DNA of 64,000 nt, taken from the NCBI RefSeq assembly GCF_040500475.1, contig NZ_CP159358.1:1-64000 (forward strand). The letters are read 5' to 3'. This document shows, piece after piece, positions 54,673 through 63,881 of this stretch. A program made the position numbers and the translations under genes. Below the pieces are notes generated by a model. That model had not been told where the DNA came from. It worked only from the letters and a program-made list of their open reading frames with translations, and ran no database searches. Source of the DNA: Bacillus sp. Bos-x628. Lineage in GTDB: Bacteria > Bacillota > Bacilli > Bacillales > Bacillaceae. Position 1 is the stretch's first letter. Each line of letters begins with the position of its first letter.

Positions 54673-54706
54673 GAGGGTCCAGCATATGGGCTCTCCCATT
54701 TTTAAA
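54673..54706 (+). terminator. Hairpin between obg and pheB
   Basis: GGAGGGTCC pairs with GGGCTCTCC (G-U allowed), followed by CATTTTT. It may be the obg terminator or attenuate transcription into pheBA. Confidence 0.55.
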
Positions 54707-54720
54707 AGGGGAGAAAAAAG

Positions 54721-55164
54721 GTGAAAGAAGAAACGTTCTATTTAGTGAGAGAGGATGTACTCCCGGATGCGATGAGAAAAACGCTTGAAGTCAAAAAACT
54801 GCTTGATCGCAAAAAAGCCGATTCGGTAGCCGATGCTGTTCAAAAGGCTGATTTAAGCCGTAGTGCTTTTTATAAATATCGGGATGCTGTATTTCCGTTT
54901 TATACGATGGTCAAAGAGCAGATCATCACATTGTTTTTCCATCTTGAAGATCGGTCTGGGGCCCTTTCAAGACTTTTACAAATTGTGGCTGATTCTGGCT
55001 GTAATGTTTTATCCATTCACCAAACCATTCCGCTACAAGGAAGAGCGAATGTGACCCTATCAATTAGTACGGCTGGTATGGAAGATAATATTAATGCAGT
55101 CATGACTCAATTGAAAAAACTTGAATTTGTCGAAAAAGTTGAAATTCTAGGTTCTGGGGCGTAA
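54721..55164 (+). CDS. pheB: ACT-domain protein PheB
   Basis: A 147-residue protein with an N-terminal helical HTH-like part ([19 protein letters not shown], residues about 42-60) and a C-terminal ACT domain (about 70-145; [27 protein letters not shown]). Named for its link to pheA; not a true chorismate mutase by sequence. GTG 54721 follows GGGGAG. It ends 19 bases before pheA. Confidence 0.9.
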   Translation: MKEETFYLVREDVLPDAMRKTLEVKKLLDRKKADSVADAVQKADLSRSAFYKYRDAVFPFYTMVKEQIITLFFHLEDRSGALSRLLQIVADSGCNVLSIHQTIPLQGRANVTLSISTAGMEDNINAVMTQLKKLEFVEKVEILGSGA

Positions 55165-55183
55165 AAAGGAGAGATCATAGCAG

Positions 55184-56065
55184 ATGAAGCAATTAACTGT
55201 AGGTTATTTTGGACCAGAGGCAACATTTACTCATTTGGCCGTATGCTCTTGTTTTCCAAAGGACGCAGTGCAGCGGGCATATGCAACGATCCCGCAATGT
55301 ATGGACGCTGTATCAAAAGGTGAAGTGGACCTCGCAGTTGTGCCGCTTGAAAATGCATTAGAAGGGTCTGTGAACTTAACAATTGATTATTTAATTCATG
55401 AAAAGGCTCTTTCCATTGTGGGAGAAATGACGGCACCGATTCGGCAACATTTGCTCGTCCATCCATCTAGAGCGGAAAGCTGGGAGACACTAGATGTGAT
55501 TCAGTCACATCCGCATGCGATTGCACAGTGTCACCAATTTCTGAAAAGACAGTTTCCTCATATCCCGCATCGTCCAGTGGAATCAACAGGTTATGCAGCG
55601 AAATATATTAGTGAACATTCGGATGAGGCAGTTGGGGCTATTGCCAATGAGATCGCAGCGAAAACATACGGATTGACGATTGCTAAAAAAGATATTCATG
55701 ATTATCCGCACAATCATACACGCTTTGTCATATTACATAAGAATCCAAAGGCGTCATTCCCAATGAATTCTGGTTTTTCTTCAAAACCGAAAACCACAAT
55801 CGTTGTGAGCCTGCCAAAGGATGATCAATCAGGTGCACTGCATCGCGTGTTATCTGCTTTTTCTTGGCGAAATCTCAACTTGTCAAAAATCGAATCTCGT
55901 CCAACAAAAACGGGTCTCGGGCAATATTTATTTATCATTGACATTGAAAAAGAAATGGATAATGTCCTTGTACCCGGTGCCATTCAAGAATTAGAAGCGA
56001 TTGGCTGTGAGGTCAAGTTGCTAGGCAGCTACCAAACATATGAATTATCGAATGACAGTGTGTAG
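55184..56065 (+). CDS. pheA: Prephenate dehydratase PheA
   Basis: Converts prephenate to phenylpyruvate. The 293-residue protein has VGYFGPEATFTHLA at the start, VVPLENALEGSVN, the catalytic NHTRFVIL (the TRF motif) and a C-terminal ACT domain with GALHRVLSAFSWRNLNLSKIESRPTK (shown in two halves: binding of phenylalanine is expected). Lacks a fused chorismate mutase, as in Bacillus. Confidence 0.95.
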   Translation: MKQLTVGYFGPEATFTHLAVCSCFPKDAVQRAYATIPQCMDAVSKGEVDLAVVPLENALEGSVNLTIDYLIHEKALSIVGEMTAPIRQHLLVHPSRAESWETLDVIQSHPHAIAQCHQFLKRQFPHIPHRPVESTGYAAKYISEHSDEAVGAIANEIAAKTYGLTIAKKDIHDYPHNHTRFVILHKNPKASFPMNSGFSSKPKTTIVVSLPKDDQSGALHRVLSAFSWRNLNLSKIESRPTKTGLGQYLFIIDIEKEMDNVLVPGAIQELEAIGCEVKLLGSYQTYELSNDSV

Positions 56066-56148
56066 ACAAGTCTTGTTTTCGTTGTCAAACCTTGAGTGCT
56101 GGTGCTCGGGTTTTCCTAGACTTCATAGGTTTACACGCTTAAAAAGAA

Positions 56149-56187
56149 GACAAAGGGCTAAAACAACTATCATTTTAGCCCTTTGTC
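56149..56187 (-). terminator. Terminator between pheA and niaR
   Basis: GACAAAGGGCTAAAA pairs perfectly with TTTTAGCCCTTTGTC. The T tract follows on the minus strand (TTCTTTTT), so it mainly serves niaR, though the stem could act both ways. Confidence 0.75.
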
Positions 56188-56221
56188 AATCATCTGATAG
56201 TGTCCCTTTGATCACTATTTT

Positions 56222-56764
56222 TTAATCGGTGATGAGAAATCCAGCTTCATCCAATGCCTTTATCGCTTGATCAAGATGATTTTGGCTATAAGCAGTCAGT
56301 GTATGTAAATGAACACCATCTGTTAGCTCTGACAAGTAGGATGCCCCTGTGTTTGAAATCTTTTGAACAAAGTCAGCCACTTGTTTACGTGTGCTGACGT
56401 GAATCGAAGCTGTCAGCTCACCGTAGACAGGATGTTCAATAATGACGTCTTTCACTGTCACACCAAAGTCTACAATCAGCTTAAGCTCCTCTTCCGTTCG
56501 TTGAGGATCATGCTTGCAGGCGATAATCTGTTCAATTTCCTTTTCAGGAGCTTGCCGCGGCGTCATATAGACATACCCTTGGCTTGTCGCAATAATAGGT
56601 ACATTTTTTGCTTTGATTAATGAAATATCCTGGACAATCACTTGCCTTGATACAGCGGCTTTTTTGGCTAAAAAGCTTCCAGTAAGCGGTGTATCGGTTT
56701 CTTTCAGCCACTCTAAAATGGCACTTCTTCTCTCTTCTCCAATCAGTTTCCTTTCGTGCTCCAC
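56222..56764 (-). CDS. niaR: NiaR (YrxA), niacin-responsive NAD biosynthesis repressor
   Basis: The 180-residue protein has an N-terminal HTH_11 domain (RRSAILEWLKETDTPLTGSFLA, seen over residues 12-33) and the 3H domain with the conserved histidines in IIEHPVYGELTASIHVST and GVHLHTL, which bind metal and nicotinic acid. It lies downstream of nadS and is divergent from nadBCA, which it should repress. Confidence 0.93.
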   Translation of the reverse strand: MEHERKLIGEERRSAILEWLKETDTPLTGSFLAKKAAVSRQVIVQDISLIKAKNVPIIATSQGYVYMTPRQAPEKEIEQIIACKHDPQRTEEELKLIVDFGVTVKDVIIEHPVYGELTASIHVSTRKQVADFVQKISNTGASYLSELTDGVHLHTLTAYSQNHLDQAIKALDEAGFLITD

Positions 56765-56767
56765 GTA

Positions 56768-57913
56768 TTATTCTCCTTCCGTCTCTTTTTGCAAATTCAT
56801 GAATGTATGCAAAAGCTGATCGATATCATCTTTTGAGGTCATTCGTCCAAACGATATCCGAATGAATTGCAGTGCATCGCGATCTGATAAATGTAATGCT
56901 TTCACAGCAGGGGAAGGATGGTGATAACCAGAAGCACACGCGCTTCCAGTCGATATACAAATCCCATGCTTGTTACATGCTAACATTACATATTGTCCTT
57001 CAAACCCTTCGAAAAAACAACCAATAATATGGGGCAGCATGCGGCGCTTTCCATTGTCATGTAGCGTACGGACAGGCAGTTGCTGTTTTTTTAATTGTTG
57101 AATGAAGTAATCGCGAAGCTGACAATCAAGTTTGTGCTGCTCTTCTAACTGGAGAATGGTTTGTTCACTTGCAGCAACAAAAGCACCGATGCATGGAACG
57201 TTCACAGTACCCGGGCGAAATCCACTTTCCTGTACAGCACCTGTATATAAAGGCTTCCAAGGGACTTCTGTGCTCATATATACAGCTCCAGCGCCCTTAG
57301 GTGCATACACTTTATGGCTAGAGATGGATATAGCATCTACACCAAGCTCCTTCAGCGATACACGGATCTTTCCAAATGTTTGAACAGCATCTGTATGGAA
57401 GAATACATGTCTTTTTTTCAGAAGAGGTGCTAGTTCAGCAAGCGGCTGAATAATTCCTGTTTCTGAATTTGCATGCTGTATAGACACGAGTCCTGTTTCG
57501 GGCAATAAGGCTTCTTCTAGTATGTCCTTTGTGATGATGCCTTCTTCATTTGGTTCGATAATGGTGACCTTTACCCCGCGATGGGTTAAGGCATTTACCG
57601 CATAATGAACCGAAGGGTGTTCCATTTTTGTTGTGACGATATGCTGTTTATGTGCTGGCAATCCATTCATGATCGAATGAATGGCAAGTATATTTGATTC
57701 AGTCCCGCCGCTTGTAAAAAAAACCCCATCTGATTCGCCGTCAAGAAGCTTGGCAAGCGATTGTCTGCTATAGGTTAAAATCTCGTTTGCTTTTCCCCCT
57801 GCATCATGAAGGCTACTTGCATTGCCATAGCAATCTCTACTAAGTTGTTGAAAAACATGAAGGGCCTCCTTAGAAACTGGTGTAGAAGCTGCGTAATCTA
57901 AATAAACCAACAT
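56768..57913 (-). CDS. nadS: Cysteine desulfurase NadS (NifS) for NadA cluster assembly
   Basis: PLP enzyme that provides sulfur for the NadA iron-sulfur cluster. I choose ATG 57913 (GGAG about eight bases upstream), giving MLVYLDYAASTPVS and 381 residues; the frame is open 35 codons further upstream but that stretch is promoter sequence. The PLP lysine is Lys201 (SSHKVYAPKG) and the catalytic cysteine Cys326 (STGSACASG). niaR starts three bases after it. Confidence 0.93.
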   Translation of the reverse strand: MLVYLDYAASTPVSKEALHVFQQLSRDCYGNASSLHDAGGKANEILTYSRQSLAKLLDGESDGVFFTSGGTESNILAIHSIMNGLPAHKQHIVTTKMEHPSVHYAVNALTHRGVKVTIIEPNEEGIITKDILEEALLPETGLVSIQHANSETGIIQPLAELAPLLKKRHVFFHTDAVQTFGKIRVSLKELGVDAISISSHKVYAPKGAGAVYMSTEVPWKPLYTGAVQESGFRPGTVNVPCIGAFVAASEQTILQLEEQHKLDCQLRDYFIQQLKKQQLPVRTLHDNGKRRMLPHIIGCFFEGFEGQYVMLACNKHGICISTGSACASGYHHPSPAVKALHLSDRDALQFIRISFGRMTSKDDIDQLLHTFMNLQKETEGE

Positions 57914-57941
57914 TAGCCATCTCCTGTATGAAAATTTTTTC

Positions 57942-57988
57942 TTGTAATTATTGTATTGTTGTGTAATGATATGTGTCAAGACAGGTGT
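57942..57988. promoter_or_regulatory. Divergent nadS / nadB promoters with candidate NiaR site
   Basis: On the minus strand TTGACA (57974-57979), 18 bases, TACAAT (57950-57955) serves nadS. On the plus strand TTGTAA (57942-57947) and TAATGA (57964-57969) may serve nadB. GTGTCAAGACAGGTGT (57973-57988) covers the nadS -35 and is a candidate NiaR operator. I could not match it to a confirmed consensus. Confidence 0.5.
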
Positions 57989-58008
57989 AAATGACAGGAG
58001 GGTCAAGT

Positions 58009-59580
58009 GTGTCGTCATTCAAAAAAGTCATTGTCGTTGGATCGGGGATTGCAGCACTATCCTTTGCTAGAACCATCTCCGATAACTGTCAAGTTATCAT
58101 GATGACAAAAAATCAATATTCCTCTAGTAATTCAATGCTTGCGCAAGGAGGAATAGCCTCAGCTTTCTCAGCACGTGATTCGGTTGAAAAGCACATGCAG
58201 GACACATTAGCTGCTGGCTGTGATCATCAAGATCTTAAGACAGTGCTGGATGTATTACGGCGAGGCAAGGAACTTGTAAAGCAACTTGTAGAAGAAGGCT
58301 GTCCTTTTGATAACGATGAAGATGGCATTCTGCAACTAGGCAAAGAAGGGGCGCATTCTACTGAACGTATTTTACATGCAGGCGGAGATCAGACAGGTAA
58401 GACCCTTGTGCAGTTTTTAAAAAGCCAGCTCGGCTCGCATATTCATTTATATGAAAATCATCACGTCATTGATCTTTTAGTCAATGAAGGGAAATGCTTT
58501 GGTGTTGTATGGAAAGACGAGAAAGGGCACACACATACAATGACTGCAGATGCTGTTGTTTTGTCTACAGGAGGCTGTGGTTCCTTATATGAGACAAATA
58601 CAAATGCCCCTTCTGCAACTGGAGATGGGATCATGATGGCCTATCGTGCTGGTGCTCAATTAGTGGATTTAGAGTTTGTTCAATTTCATCCTACACTTCT
58701 AACGATTGATGGAAAAGCAGTTGGTCTTATTTCAGAGGCGGTGAGAGGAGAAGGGGCATACTTAGAGGATGAAACAGGTAGACGAATCATGGCAGGTATT
58801 CATCCGCAGGTAGATTTAGCACCTAGAGATGTTGTTGCTAGAGCTATTTATAATGAGCAAGAGGCTGGTCATCAAATTTATCTTAATATTAAAGGCATTC
58901 CACATTTCTCAACGCGCTTTCCAACCATTTATGCGCTATGTCAACAGGCTGGGATCGATATTAGAAGCGGCAGGTTGCCAGTTTCTCCTGGTATGCACTT
59001 TTTAATGGGCGGGATCATGGTGAATGAACATGGAGAAACAGCCGTTCAATCATTATTTGCGATAGGCGAAGCGGCGTGTACAGGTTTACATGGAGCCAAT
59101 CGGTTAGCAAGTAATTCTCTTTTGGAAGGTCTTGTTTCAGGTAACAAAGCTGCCCGGCGAATTGAACAAATGCCAAAGCGACATGTGAAAGTACCTTCTG
59201 TTGAAATTCAAGAAGTATGGCAAGTTCCAGACATCTCAAAAACCAAACTGAGACATTTGATGACAAAATATGCGGCGATTGTGAGACATCAGAAAGGCTT
59301 GCAGGCACTGCTAGCGGCATTAGAACATGTGTCTTTTCAGCCAATAAATGTGAAGGATATCACAAATGAGCAGGTGGAATTATTGAATTGTTGGTCATTA
59401 GCGATTTGTATGGCGAAATCTGCCCTTCTCCGTACAGAAAGCAGAGGCGGTCATTATCGAACGGACTATCCGAAAAGAGAAGATGCCTTCTGGCGAGGTA
59501 AACAAATTATTCATGAAAAAGATCAAGTTCAAATAATGAAAAACGAAAGGATCGGTGTCAATTGGAACGTTTACAGTTAA
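58009..59580 (+). CDS. nadB: L-aspartate oxidase NadB
   Basis: FAD enzyme that oxidises aspartate to iminoaspartate, first step of de novo NAD synthesis. GTG 58009, six bases after AGGAGGG, gives 523 residues; ATG 57991 lies before that site. FAD motif VIVVGSGIAALSFA, LAQGGIASAFS, the catalytic region HFLMGGIMVNEHGET and GLHGANRLASNSLLEGLVSG are present. It overlaps the start of nadC. Confidence 0.95.
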   Translation: MSSFKKVIVVGSGIAALSFARTISDNCQVIMMTKNQYSSSNSMLAQGGIASAFSARDSVEKHMQDTLAAGCDHQDLKTVLDVLRRGKELVKQLVEEGCPFDNDEDGILQLGKEGAHSTERILHAGGDQTGKTLVQFLKSQLGSHIHLYENHHVIDLLVNEGKCFGVVWKDEKGHTHTMTADAVVLSTGGCGSLYETNTNAPSATGDGIMMAYRAGAQLVDLEFVQFHPTLLTIDGKAVGLISEAVRGEGAYLEDETGRRIMAGIHPQVDLAPRDVVARAIYNEQEAGHQIYLNIKGIPHFSTRFPTIYALCQQAGIDIRSGRLPVSPGMHFLMGGIMVNEHGETAVQSLFAIGEAACTGLHGANRLASNSLLEGLVSGNKAARRIEQMPKRHVKVPSVEIQEVWQVPDISKTKLRHLMTKYAAIVRHQKGLQALLAALEHVSFQPINVKDITNEQVELLNCWSLAICMAKSALLRTESRGGHYRTDYPKREDAFWRGKQIIHEKDQVQIMKNERIGVNWNVYS

Positions 59581-60425
59581 AGCGAATGCTCACGCATTTT
59601 TTTCAAGAAGATATTGGCTTTGGGGATGTGTCAGCAGAAGCCATTTTTGAAGATAAGAAAGGAACAGCTTACATCATGGCGAAACAATCGGGTGTACTTG
59701 CGGGGTCGCAAGTGATTGAAACGGGTTATCATTTGCTGAATGAACACATTCATACTCAATTGTTCTTTCATGATGGTGAATGGTTGACGAAAGGTGACGT
59801 TTTAGCCAAAATATCAGGACCGATCAACGATTTGTTAAAAGGTGAGCGGGTCATTCTGAATGTGTTGCAGCGAATGTCAGGAATTGCGACGCTAACACAT
59901 GAAGCGATTCAAAGATTAGATGATCCAGCCATTACGATATGTGATACGAGAAAAACAACGCCTGGATTGCGCATGCTTGAGAAATACGCAGTGAAAGTAG
60001 GAGGCGGAAAGAATCATCGATTTGGCTTATCAGATGGTGTGATGATCAAAGATAACCATATTGCGGCATGCGGTTCGATCCGTGAAGCTGTAGAAAAAGC
60101 AAGAACTTATGCTGGTCATATGGTAAAAATAGAAGTGGAAATTGAAACAGAAACGCAACTAAAGGAAGCAATTGAAGCGAAAGCAGATGTCATTATGTTT
60201 GATAACTGCTCACCAGATCAAGTAAAACGGTTTAAACAAATGACGCCGGAGACGATCTTGACAGAGGCATCAGGAGGGATCACGTTAGACACCTTGCCAA
60301 ACTACAGGCATACCGGCGTAGATCTCATTTCCCTTGGCTTTCTCACACATTCTGCATCGTCATTTGATTTCAGTATGAATATGGAATTTAGTCACAAAGG
60401 GGGAACAACTCATGTCCATGCTTGA
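59562..60425 (+). CDS. nadC: Quinolinate phosphoribosyltransferase NadC
   Basis: Makes nicotinate mononucleotide from quinolinate and PRPP. TTG 59562 within nadB gives 287 residues starting [51 protein letters not shown] (read in two parts), IKDNHI and [14 protein letters not shown] are conserved. Overlaps nadA by 14 bases. Confidence 0.95.
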   Translation: MERLQLKRMLTHFFQEDIGFGDVSAEAIFEDKKGTAYIMAKQSGVLAGSQVIETGYHLLNEHIHTQLFFHDGEWLTKGDVLAKISGPINDLLKGERVILNVLQRMSGIATLTHEAIQRLDDPAITICDTRKTTPGLRMLEKYAVKVGGGKNHRFGLSDGVMIKDNHIAACGSIREAVEKARTYAGHMVKIEVEIETETQLKEAIEAKADVIMFDNCSPDQVKRFKQMTPETILTEASGGITLDTLPNYRHTGVDLISLGFLTHSASSFDFSMNMEFSHKGGTTHVHA

Positions 60426-61521
60426 TTTGTTAACAAATCAAAACGAGACCATGATGCCGGATGAATATAAGCACCGCTCTTATGAAGAGATGAAAAAGCG
60501 AGTGATAGAGATAAAACAAGCTTTTGGTGAAAAACTTTTTATTCCAGGCCATCATTATCAAAAGGACGAGGTGATTCAATTCGCAGATGCGACGGGAGAT
60601 TCTTTGCAGCTTGCGCAAATGGCGGCTGATAATCATAAGGCGGAATACATCGTCTTCTGCGGCGTTCATTTTATGGCTGAAACGGCTGATATGCTGTCAA
60701 AGAAGAACCAACACGTGTTGTTACCTGATATGAGAGCGGGCTGCTCAATGGCGGATATGGCGAATATGAAACAGACCGACAGAGCATGGGAAAAGCTCAC
60801 AGATTTGTTTGGTGATACGATTCTTCCACTCACTTATGTGAATTCAACGGCTGCTATCAAAGCATTTGTTGGCAAACATGGCGGAGCTACTGTCACCTCT
60901 TCAAATGCCAAAAATGTGCTAAAGTGGGCACTCACTCAAAAAGAACGGATTCTCTTCCTTCCTGACCAGCATTTAGGACGTAATACTGCCTTTGATTTAG
61001 GTATCCCTTTAGAGCAAATGGCTGTGTGGGACCAGATAGAAGAGAAGCTCATCACCGATCAGCCTCTTCACAACATCAAAATGATTTTATGGAAAGGTCA
61101 CTGCTCAGTACACGAGAAGTTTACGATCAAGAATATAGAAGAAATGAGAAAAAGGGATCGTGATATTCAAATCCTCGTTCATCCGGAGTGTACGCATGAG
61201 GTGGTGAGAGCATCAGACTTGGCTGGTTCAACGAAATTTATTATTGATACAATTGAACAGGCTCCACCTGGAAGCAAATGGGCGATTGGCACTGAAATGA
61301 ATTTGGTCAAGCGTATTATAGATCAACATCCAGACAAACAAATTGAATCACTAAACCCAGATATGTGTCCGTGTTTAACGATGAACCGCATTGATTTGCC
61401 CCATTTATTATGGTCATTGGAAAGCATTGAAAAGGGCAAGCCGGTCGGTTTGATTCAGGTCGAAGAAGAAATCACAAAAGAGGCACTGCATGCACTGAAT
61501 CGAATGTTGACCATTAGATAA
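60412..61521 (+). CDS. nadA: Quinolinate synthase NadA
   Basis: [4Fe-4S] enzyme that condenses iminoaspartate with dihydroxyacetone phosphate. The 369-residue Bacillus-type protein has cluster cysteines Cys111 (RAGCSMADM), Cys230 ([10 protein letters not shown]) and the C-terminal Cys318/Cys320 ([10 protein letters not shown]). AAAGGGGGAA precedes ATG 60412. Last gene of nadBCA; I see no clear terminator before safA. Confidence 0.96.
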   Translation: MSMLDLLTNQNETMMPDEYKHRSYEEMKKRVIEIKQAFGEKLFIPGHHYQKDEVIQFADATGDSLQLAQMAADNHKAEYIVFCGVHFMAETADMLSKKNQHVLLPDMRAGCSMADMANMKQTDRAWEKLTDLFGDTILPLTYVNSTAAIKAFVGKHGGATVTSSNAKNVLKWALTQKERILFLPDQHLGRNTAFDLGIPLEQMAVWDQIEEKLITDQPLHNIKMILWKGHCSVHEKFTIKNIEEMRKRDRDIQILVHPECTHEVVRASDLAGSTKFIIDTIEQAPPGSKWAIGTEMNLVKRIIDQHPDKQIESLNPDMCPCLTMNRIDLPHLLWSLESIEKGKPVGLIQVEEEITKEALHALNRMLTIR

Positions 61522-61556
61522 TCAAGTTTCCCCTCCTACAAGAAAACAAGTTTTTA

Positions 61557-61585
61557 TCATATTGGCTTGTAAATATGCATAAATT
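61557..61585 (+). promoter_or_regulatory. Candidate sigma-E promoter of safA
   Basis: TCATATT, 14 bases, CATAAATT is an excellent fit to the sigma-E consensus, about 70 bases before the safA start. Confidence 0.75.
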
Positions 61586-61652
61586 TATATTGAAACATAT
61601 TGTACTTCTGACATAACCGATACGTTCACGTTTTGCATAGGAGGGGAAAACG

Positions 61653-62825
61653 TTGAAAATTCATATTGTGCAAAAAGGAGACTCCCTTTGGAAAATTTCA
61701 AAGAAATATGGTGTCGACTTTCAAGAATTGAAAAAACTAAATTCACAGCTCAGTAATCCAGATTTGATTATGCCTGGTATGAAAATTAAGATTCCATCAA
61801 GTGGTGTCCCTGTGAAAACAGATCAGCACAAAGCAAAAGAAAAGCCAAAGCCTAAAGAACATCCGTATGTGAAAGAAAAGCCTAAGGATGTCGTTCAAGT
61901 TCAAGATACAACGCCTAAAGAAAAGCCAAATGAGCCGGTTCCGTATGTACCGCCAGTCCCAAAGATAGAACAGCCAGTTTTCCCGCAAGTAGATGTGAAC
62001 TATTATCAGACCAATCTTTATCAACCATTCACGCCTCCTCCAAAAAAAGAACATCATGAGAAAAAAGATTACTATCATGAAAAGAAAGATGATGTTCATG
62101 AGAAAAAAGACCACAAGGACCATTTTCATCATGAACATAAAGAGCATGAAAAAGATGAGGTGGCTAAGGGATATGATCCGTTCATTCATATTCCACAACA
62201 AAAAGAGGAGGGAAAAAACATGGAACATAACAATGACCCAAATCTGCCTAATTTCCCGCAAATGCCGAATGTAGGAGGAGCGAATGTAGGGGGAATGGCT
62301 GAAAATAAAGATCATCACCAACATCATCATGAGCAGTATGATCCTTATTATGGTTATGGCAGTTATACGCCGCCTGCTATGTATCCATATCCACAGCAAT
62401 TAGTACCTGCTTCACCTATTTTACCGGGTTCAGGATTTTGTTATCCCGTTCAGCCGTATTATCATCATATGATGCCGTATCCTTACCATGCTCAGCCATA
62501 CTATCCGGCATATCATGCGCCAGCTTATTATGGAGAAAATTATGAGCATCATGCAAATGATGGACACCATTGGCATCATCATATGCTTCCAAATGCAAAT
62601 GCCAACATGAATCAAGGTTTTTATCCAAATGGACCAAATGAAGCGTATGGCAAGGAAGACTGTGGCTGTGATGAGGGCATGAAGCAACAACATCATCAAC
62701 CATGGATGGGATATTATCCAAACCCTGTTCCTTATGGACAAATGGGTGCATACCCGCAGCATTCCATGCAACAAAATCCAAATCAATCTGTTTTCGCAAG
62801 ACCAGAAGAAGATGAAGAAGATTAG
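61653..62825 (+). CDS. safA: SafA, LysM spore coat morphogenetic protein
   Basis: SafA organises inner coat proteins at the cortex-coat boundary. TTG 61653 follows AGGAGGGG and gives 390 residues. The N-terminal LysM domain (about 2-47, VQKGDSLWKISKKYGVDFQE) binds cortex peptidoglycan. A Pro/Lys linker leads to a His/Lys-rich block with three HEKKD repeats (about 130-160), then a Tyr/Pro/His-rich tail. A strong internal ribosome site stands before Met190, matching the internally initiated SafA-C30 of B. subtilis. CGCDEGMK and a final acidic EEDEED complete the tail. Confidence 0.93.
   Translation: MKIHIVQKGDSLWKISKKYGVDFQELKKLNSQLSNPDLIMPGMKIKIPSSGVPVKTDQHKAKEKPKPKEHPYVKEKPKDVVQVQDTTPKEKPNEPVPYVPPVPKIEQPVFPQVDVNYYQTNLYQPFTPPPKKEHHEKKDYYHEKKDDVHEKKDHKDHFHHEHKEHEKDEVAKGYDPFIHIPQQKEEGKNMEHNNDPNLPNFPQMPNVGGANVGGMAENKDHHQHHHEQYDPYYGYGSYTPPAMYPYPQQLVPASPILPGSGFCYPVQPYYHHMMPYPYHAQPYYPAYHAPAYYGENYEHHANDGHHWHHHMLPNANANMNQGFYPNGPNEAYGKEDCGCDEGMKQQHHQPWMGYYPNPVPYGQMGAYPQHSMQQNPNQSVFARPEEDEED
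62205..62222 (+). promoter_or_regulatory. Internal ribosome binding site and start in safA (C30 form)
   Basis: AGAGGAGGG stands 6 bases before ATG 62220 (Met190, MEHNNDPNLPNF). The context corresponds to Met164 of B. subtilis SafA, the start of the 30-kDa C-terminal form. Translation here would give 201 residues without the LysM domain. Confidence 0.7.
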
Positions 62826-62831
62826 TGAACG

Positions 62832-62861
62832 AAGGGACGATCTCAATCGTTCCTTTTTTTG
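62832..62861 (+). terminator. Terminator of safA
   Basis: AAGGGACGAT (62832-62841) pairs with ATCGTTCCTT (62846-62855), one G-U, then T's. Confidence 0.8.
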
Positions 62862-62958
62862 TTTATAAATGCCAGCTTGTTTTTCCCCTTAACTGTGCAT
62901 GCTAAAAAAGAGCCTGTTTTGCGCTCATGAGATTGAATTAGCACAGGGGGTTTTTCGT

Positions 62959-63579
62959 TTGAAACAAAAATGGCAAACAACGATCGCATTATTGCTTCTT
63001 CCCATTGGTTTAACTGCATGTGGTGCAAATGACAATGCGGGTGTAGATACACGCTATAATCAATCAGGTCAACCTGTTGGTTATCATTCAAATCAACAGT
63101 CGACAGAAAATCATCAAGATCATCAAGGACCAGTTTCCGAGCTCATGGAAGGCATGAGAGAAAATACAACGAATGTTGATAACCGTGCACGTCCTCAAAC
63201 AGATGATCAATCCAGAATGCCGCTCACGGGCGGAGATGGACGCTATAGTCATGGAGACATGAATTATCATCAACAAATGTCGTTCTCTGGATATGATAAA
63301 CAAGAAAATGTTCAGCGTTCAAGAGAAATTGCAAACCGTGTCAATAAAATGAACCACGTGGCAGACTCACAAGTAATGGTAACAGATGAAAATGTGTATA
63401 TTGCCATTAAATCGGATGGACGTCTCACATCAAAGGGAATATCCCAAATAGAAGAAGCAGCAAATCGCTATGCGGATGGAAGATCTGTACAAGTCTTCAA
63501 AGATGAAGGCGTATTTACACGTTTTCGTGACATGAGAAGAACTCAATTTGAAACAGGTCAAACAGGCATGACGCGATAA
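62959..63579 (+). CDS. coxA: CoxA (YrbB), spore cortex lipoprotein of the YhcN/YlaJ family
   Basis: TTG 62959, eight bases after AGGGGG, gives 206 residues with a lipoprotein signal: basic MKQKWQ, a hydrophobic core and lipobox LTAC (Cys near 20). The polar, Gln/Asp/His-rich middle precedes a C-terminal YhcN_YlaJ domain (about 115-195; ENVQRSREIANRVNKMNHV). B. subtilis CoxA localises to the spore cortex and lies next to safA, as here. Confidence 0.9.
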   Translation: MKQKWQTTIALLLLPIGLTACGANDNAGVDTRYNQSGQPVGYHSNQQSTENHQDHQGPVSELMEGMRENTTNVDNRARPQTDDQSRMPLTGGDGRYSHGDMNYHQQMSFSGYDKQENVQRSREIANRVNKMNHVADSQVMVTDENVYIAIKSDGRLTSKGISQIEEAANRYADGRSVQVFKDEGVFTRFRDMRRTQFETGQTGMTR

Positions 63580-63594
63580 CAAGTGTTAAAAATG

Positions 63595-63643
63595 AAAAGG
63601 CTAAAGACAGGGTGTTCATGACATTTTGTACTTTAGCCTTTTC
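63595..63643 (+). terminator. Terminator of coxA
   Basis: AAAAGGCTAAAG pairs perfectly with CTTTAGCCTTTT over a 24-base loop. Confidence 0.7.
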
Positions 63644-63684
63644 CTTAAAAACCTTAAAAACCTTAAAAACCTTAAAAACCTTAA
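63643..63684 (+). repeat. 9-bp tandem repeat CCTTAAAAA
   Basis: Four exact copies (63643-63678) plus a partial CCTTAA. It starts right at the end of the coxA terminator stem. There is no spacer structure, so it is a simple tandem repeat and not a CRISPR. Confidence 0.9.
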
Positions 63685-63850
63685 CCCTTAAATAACAGTA
63701 AATTGAATCAGTGGATTTTTGCCAATAATGGATATTCACTTCATTATTATCTAATTCATGACTTTTCTTGTAATGAGAAAGTGTTCTATTGAAATTGTTA
63801 TAGGAAATAGGAACTATTTTCCTGAATGTTCTTTTTTTCATTTTGCACCT
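63685..63850. other. Gap between the tandem repeat and the TPP riboswitch promoter
   Basis: A/T-rich with no gene, and nothing assigned. The run to the next gene extends beyond the window. Confidence 0.4.
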
Positions 63851-63852
63851 AT

Positions 63853-63860
63853 GCTACACT
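63853..63860 (+). promoter_or_regulatory. Extended -10 promoter before the riboswitch
   Basis: TGCTACAC with TACACT at 63855-63860 fits an extended -10 element, about 25 bases before the riboswitch; no clear -35. Confidence 0.4.
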
Positions 63861-63881
63861 GATGTGGAAGTAAATAAAAGT

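Noticed and set aside
61797-62399. 200-residue hydrophobic minus-strand ORF
   Set aside because: It is the antisense of the His/Lys-rich safA codons, which read as Met/Ile/Phe/Leu; no ribosome site.
62416-62846. 127- and 138-residue minus-strand ORFs
   Set aside because: Shadows of the His/Tyr/Pro-rich safA tail.
63643-63684. CRISPR-like repeat
   Set aside because: The 9-bp units are contiguous without spacers and there are no cas genes.
63515-63841. 108-residue minus-strand ORF with KVFKVFKVF
   Set aside because: The repeat residues are the translated 9-bp tandem repeat; it covers a terminator and the coxA end.
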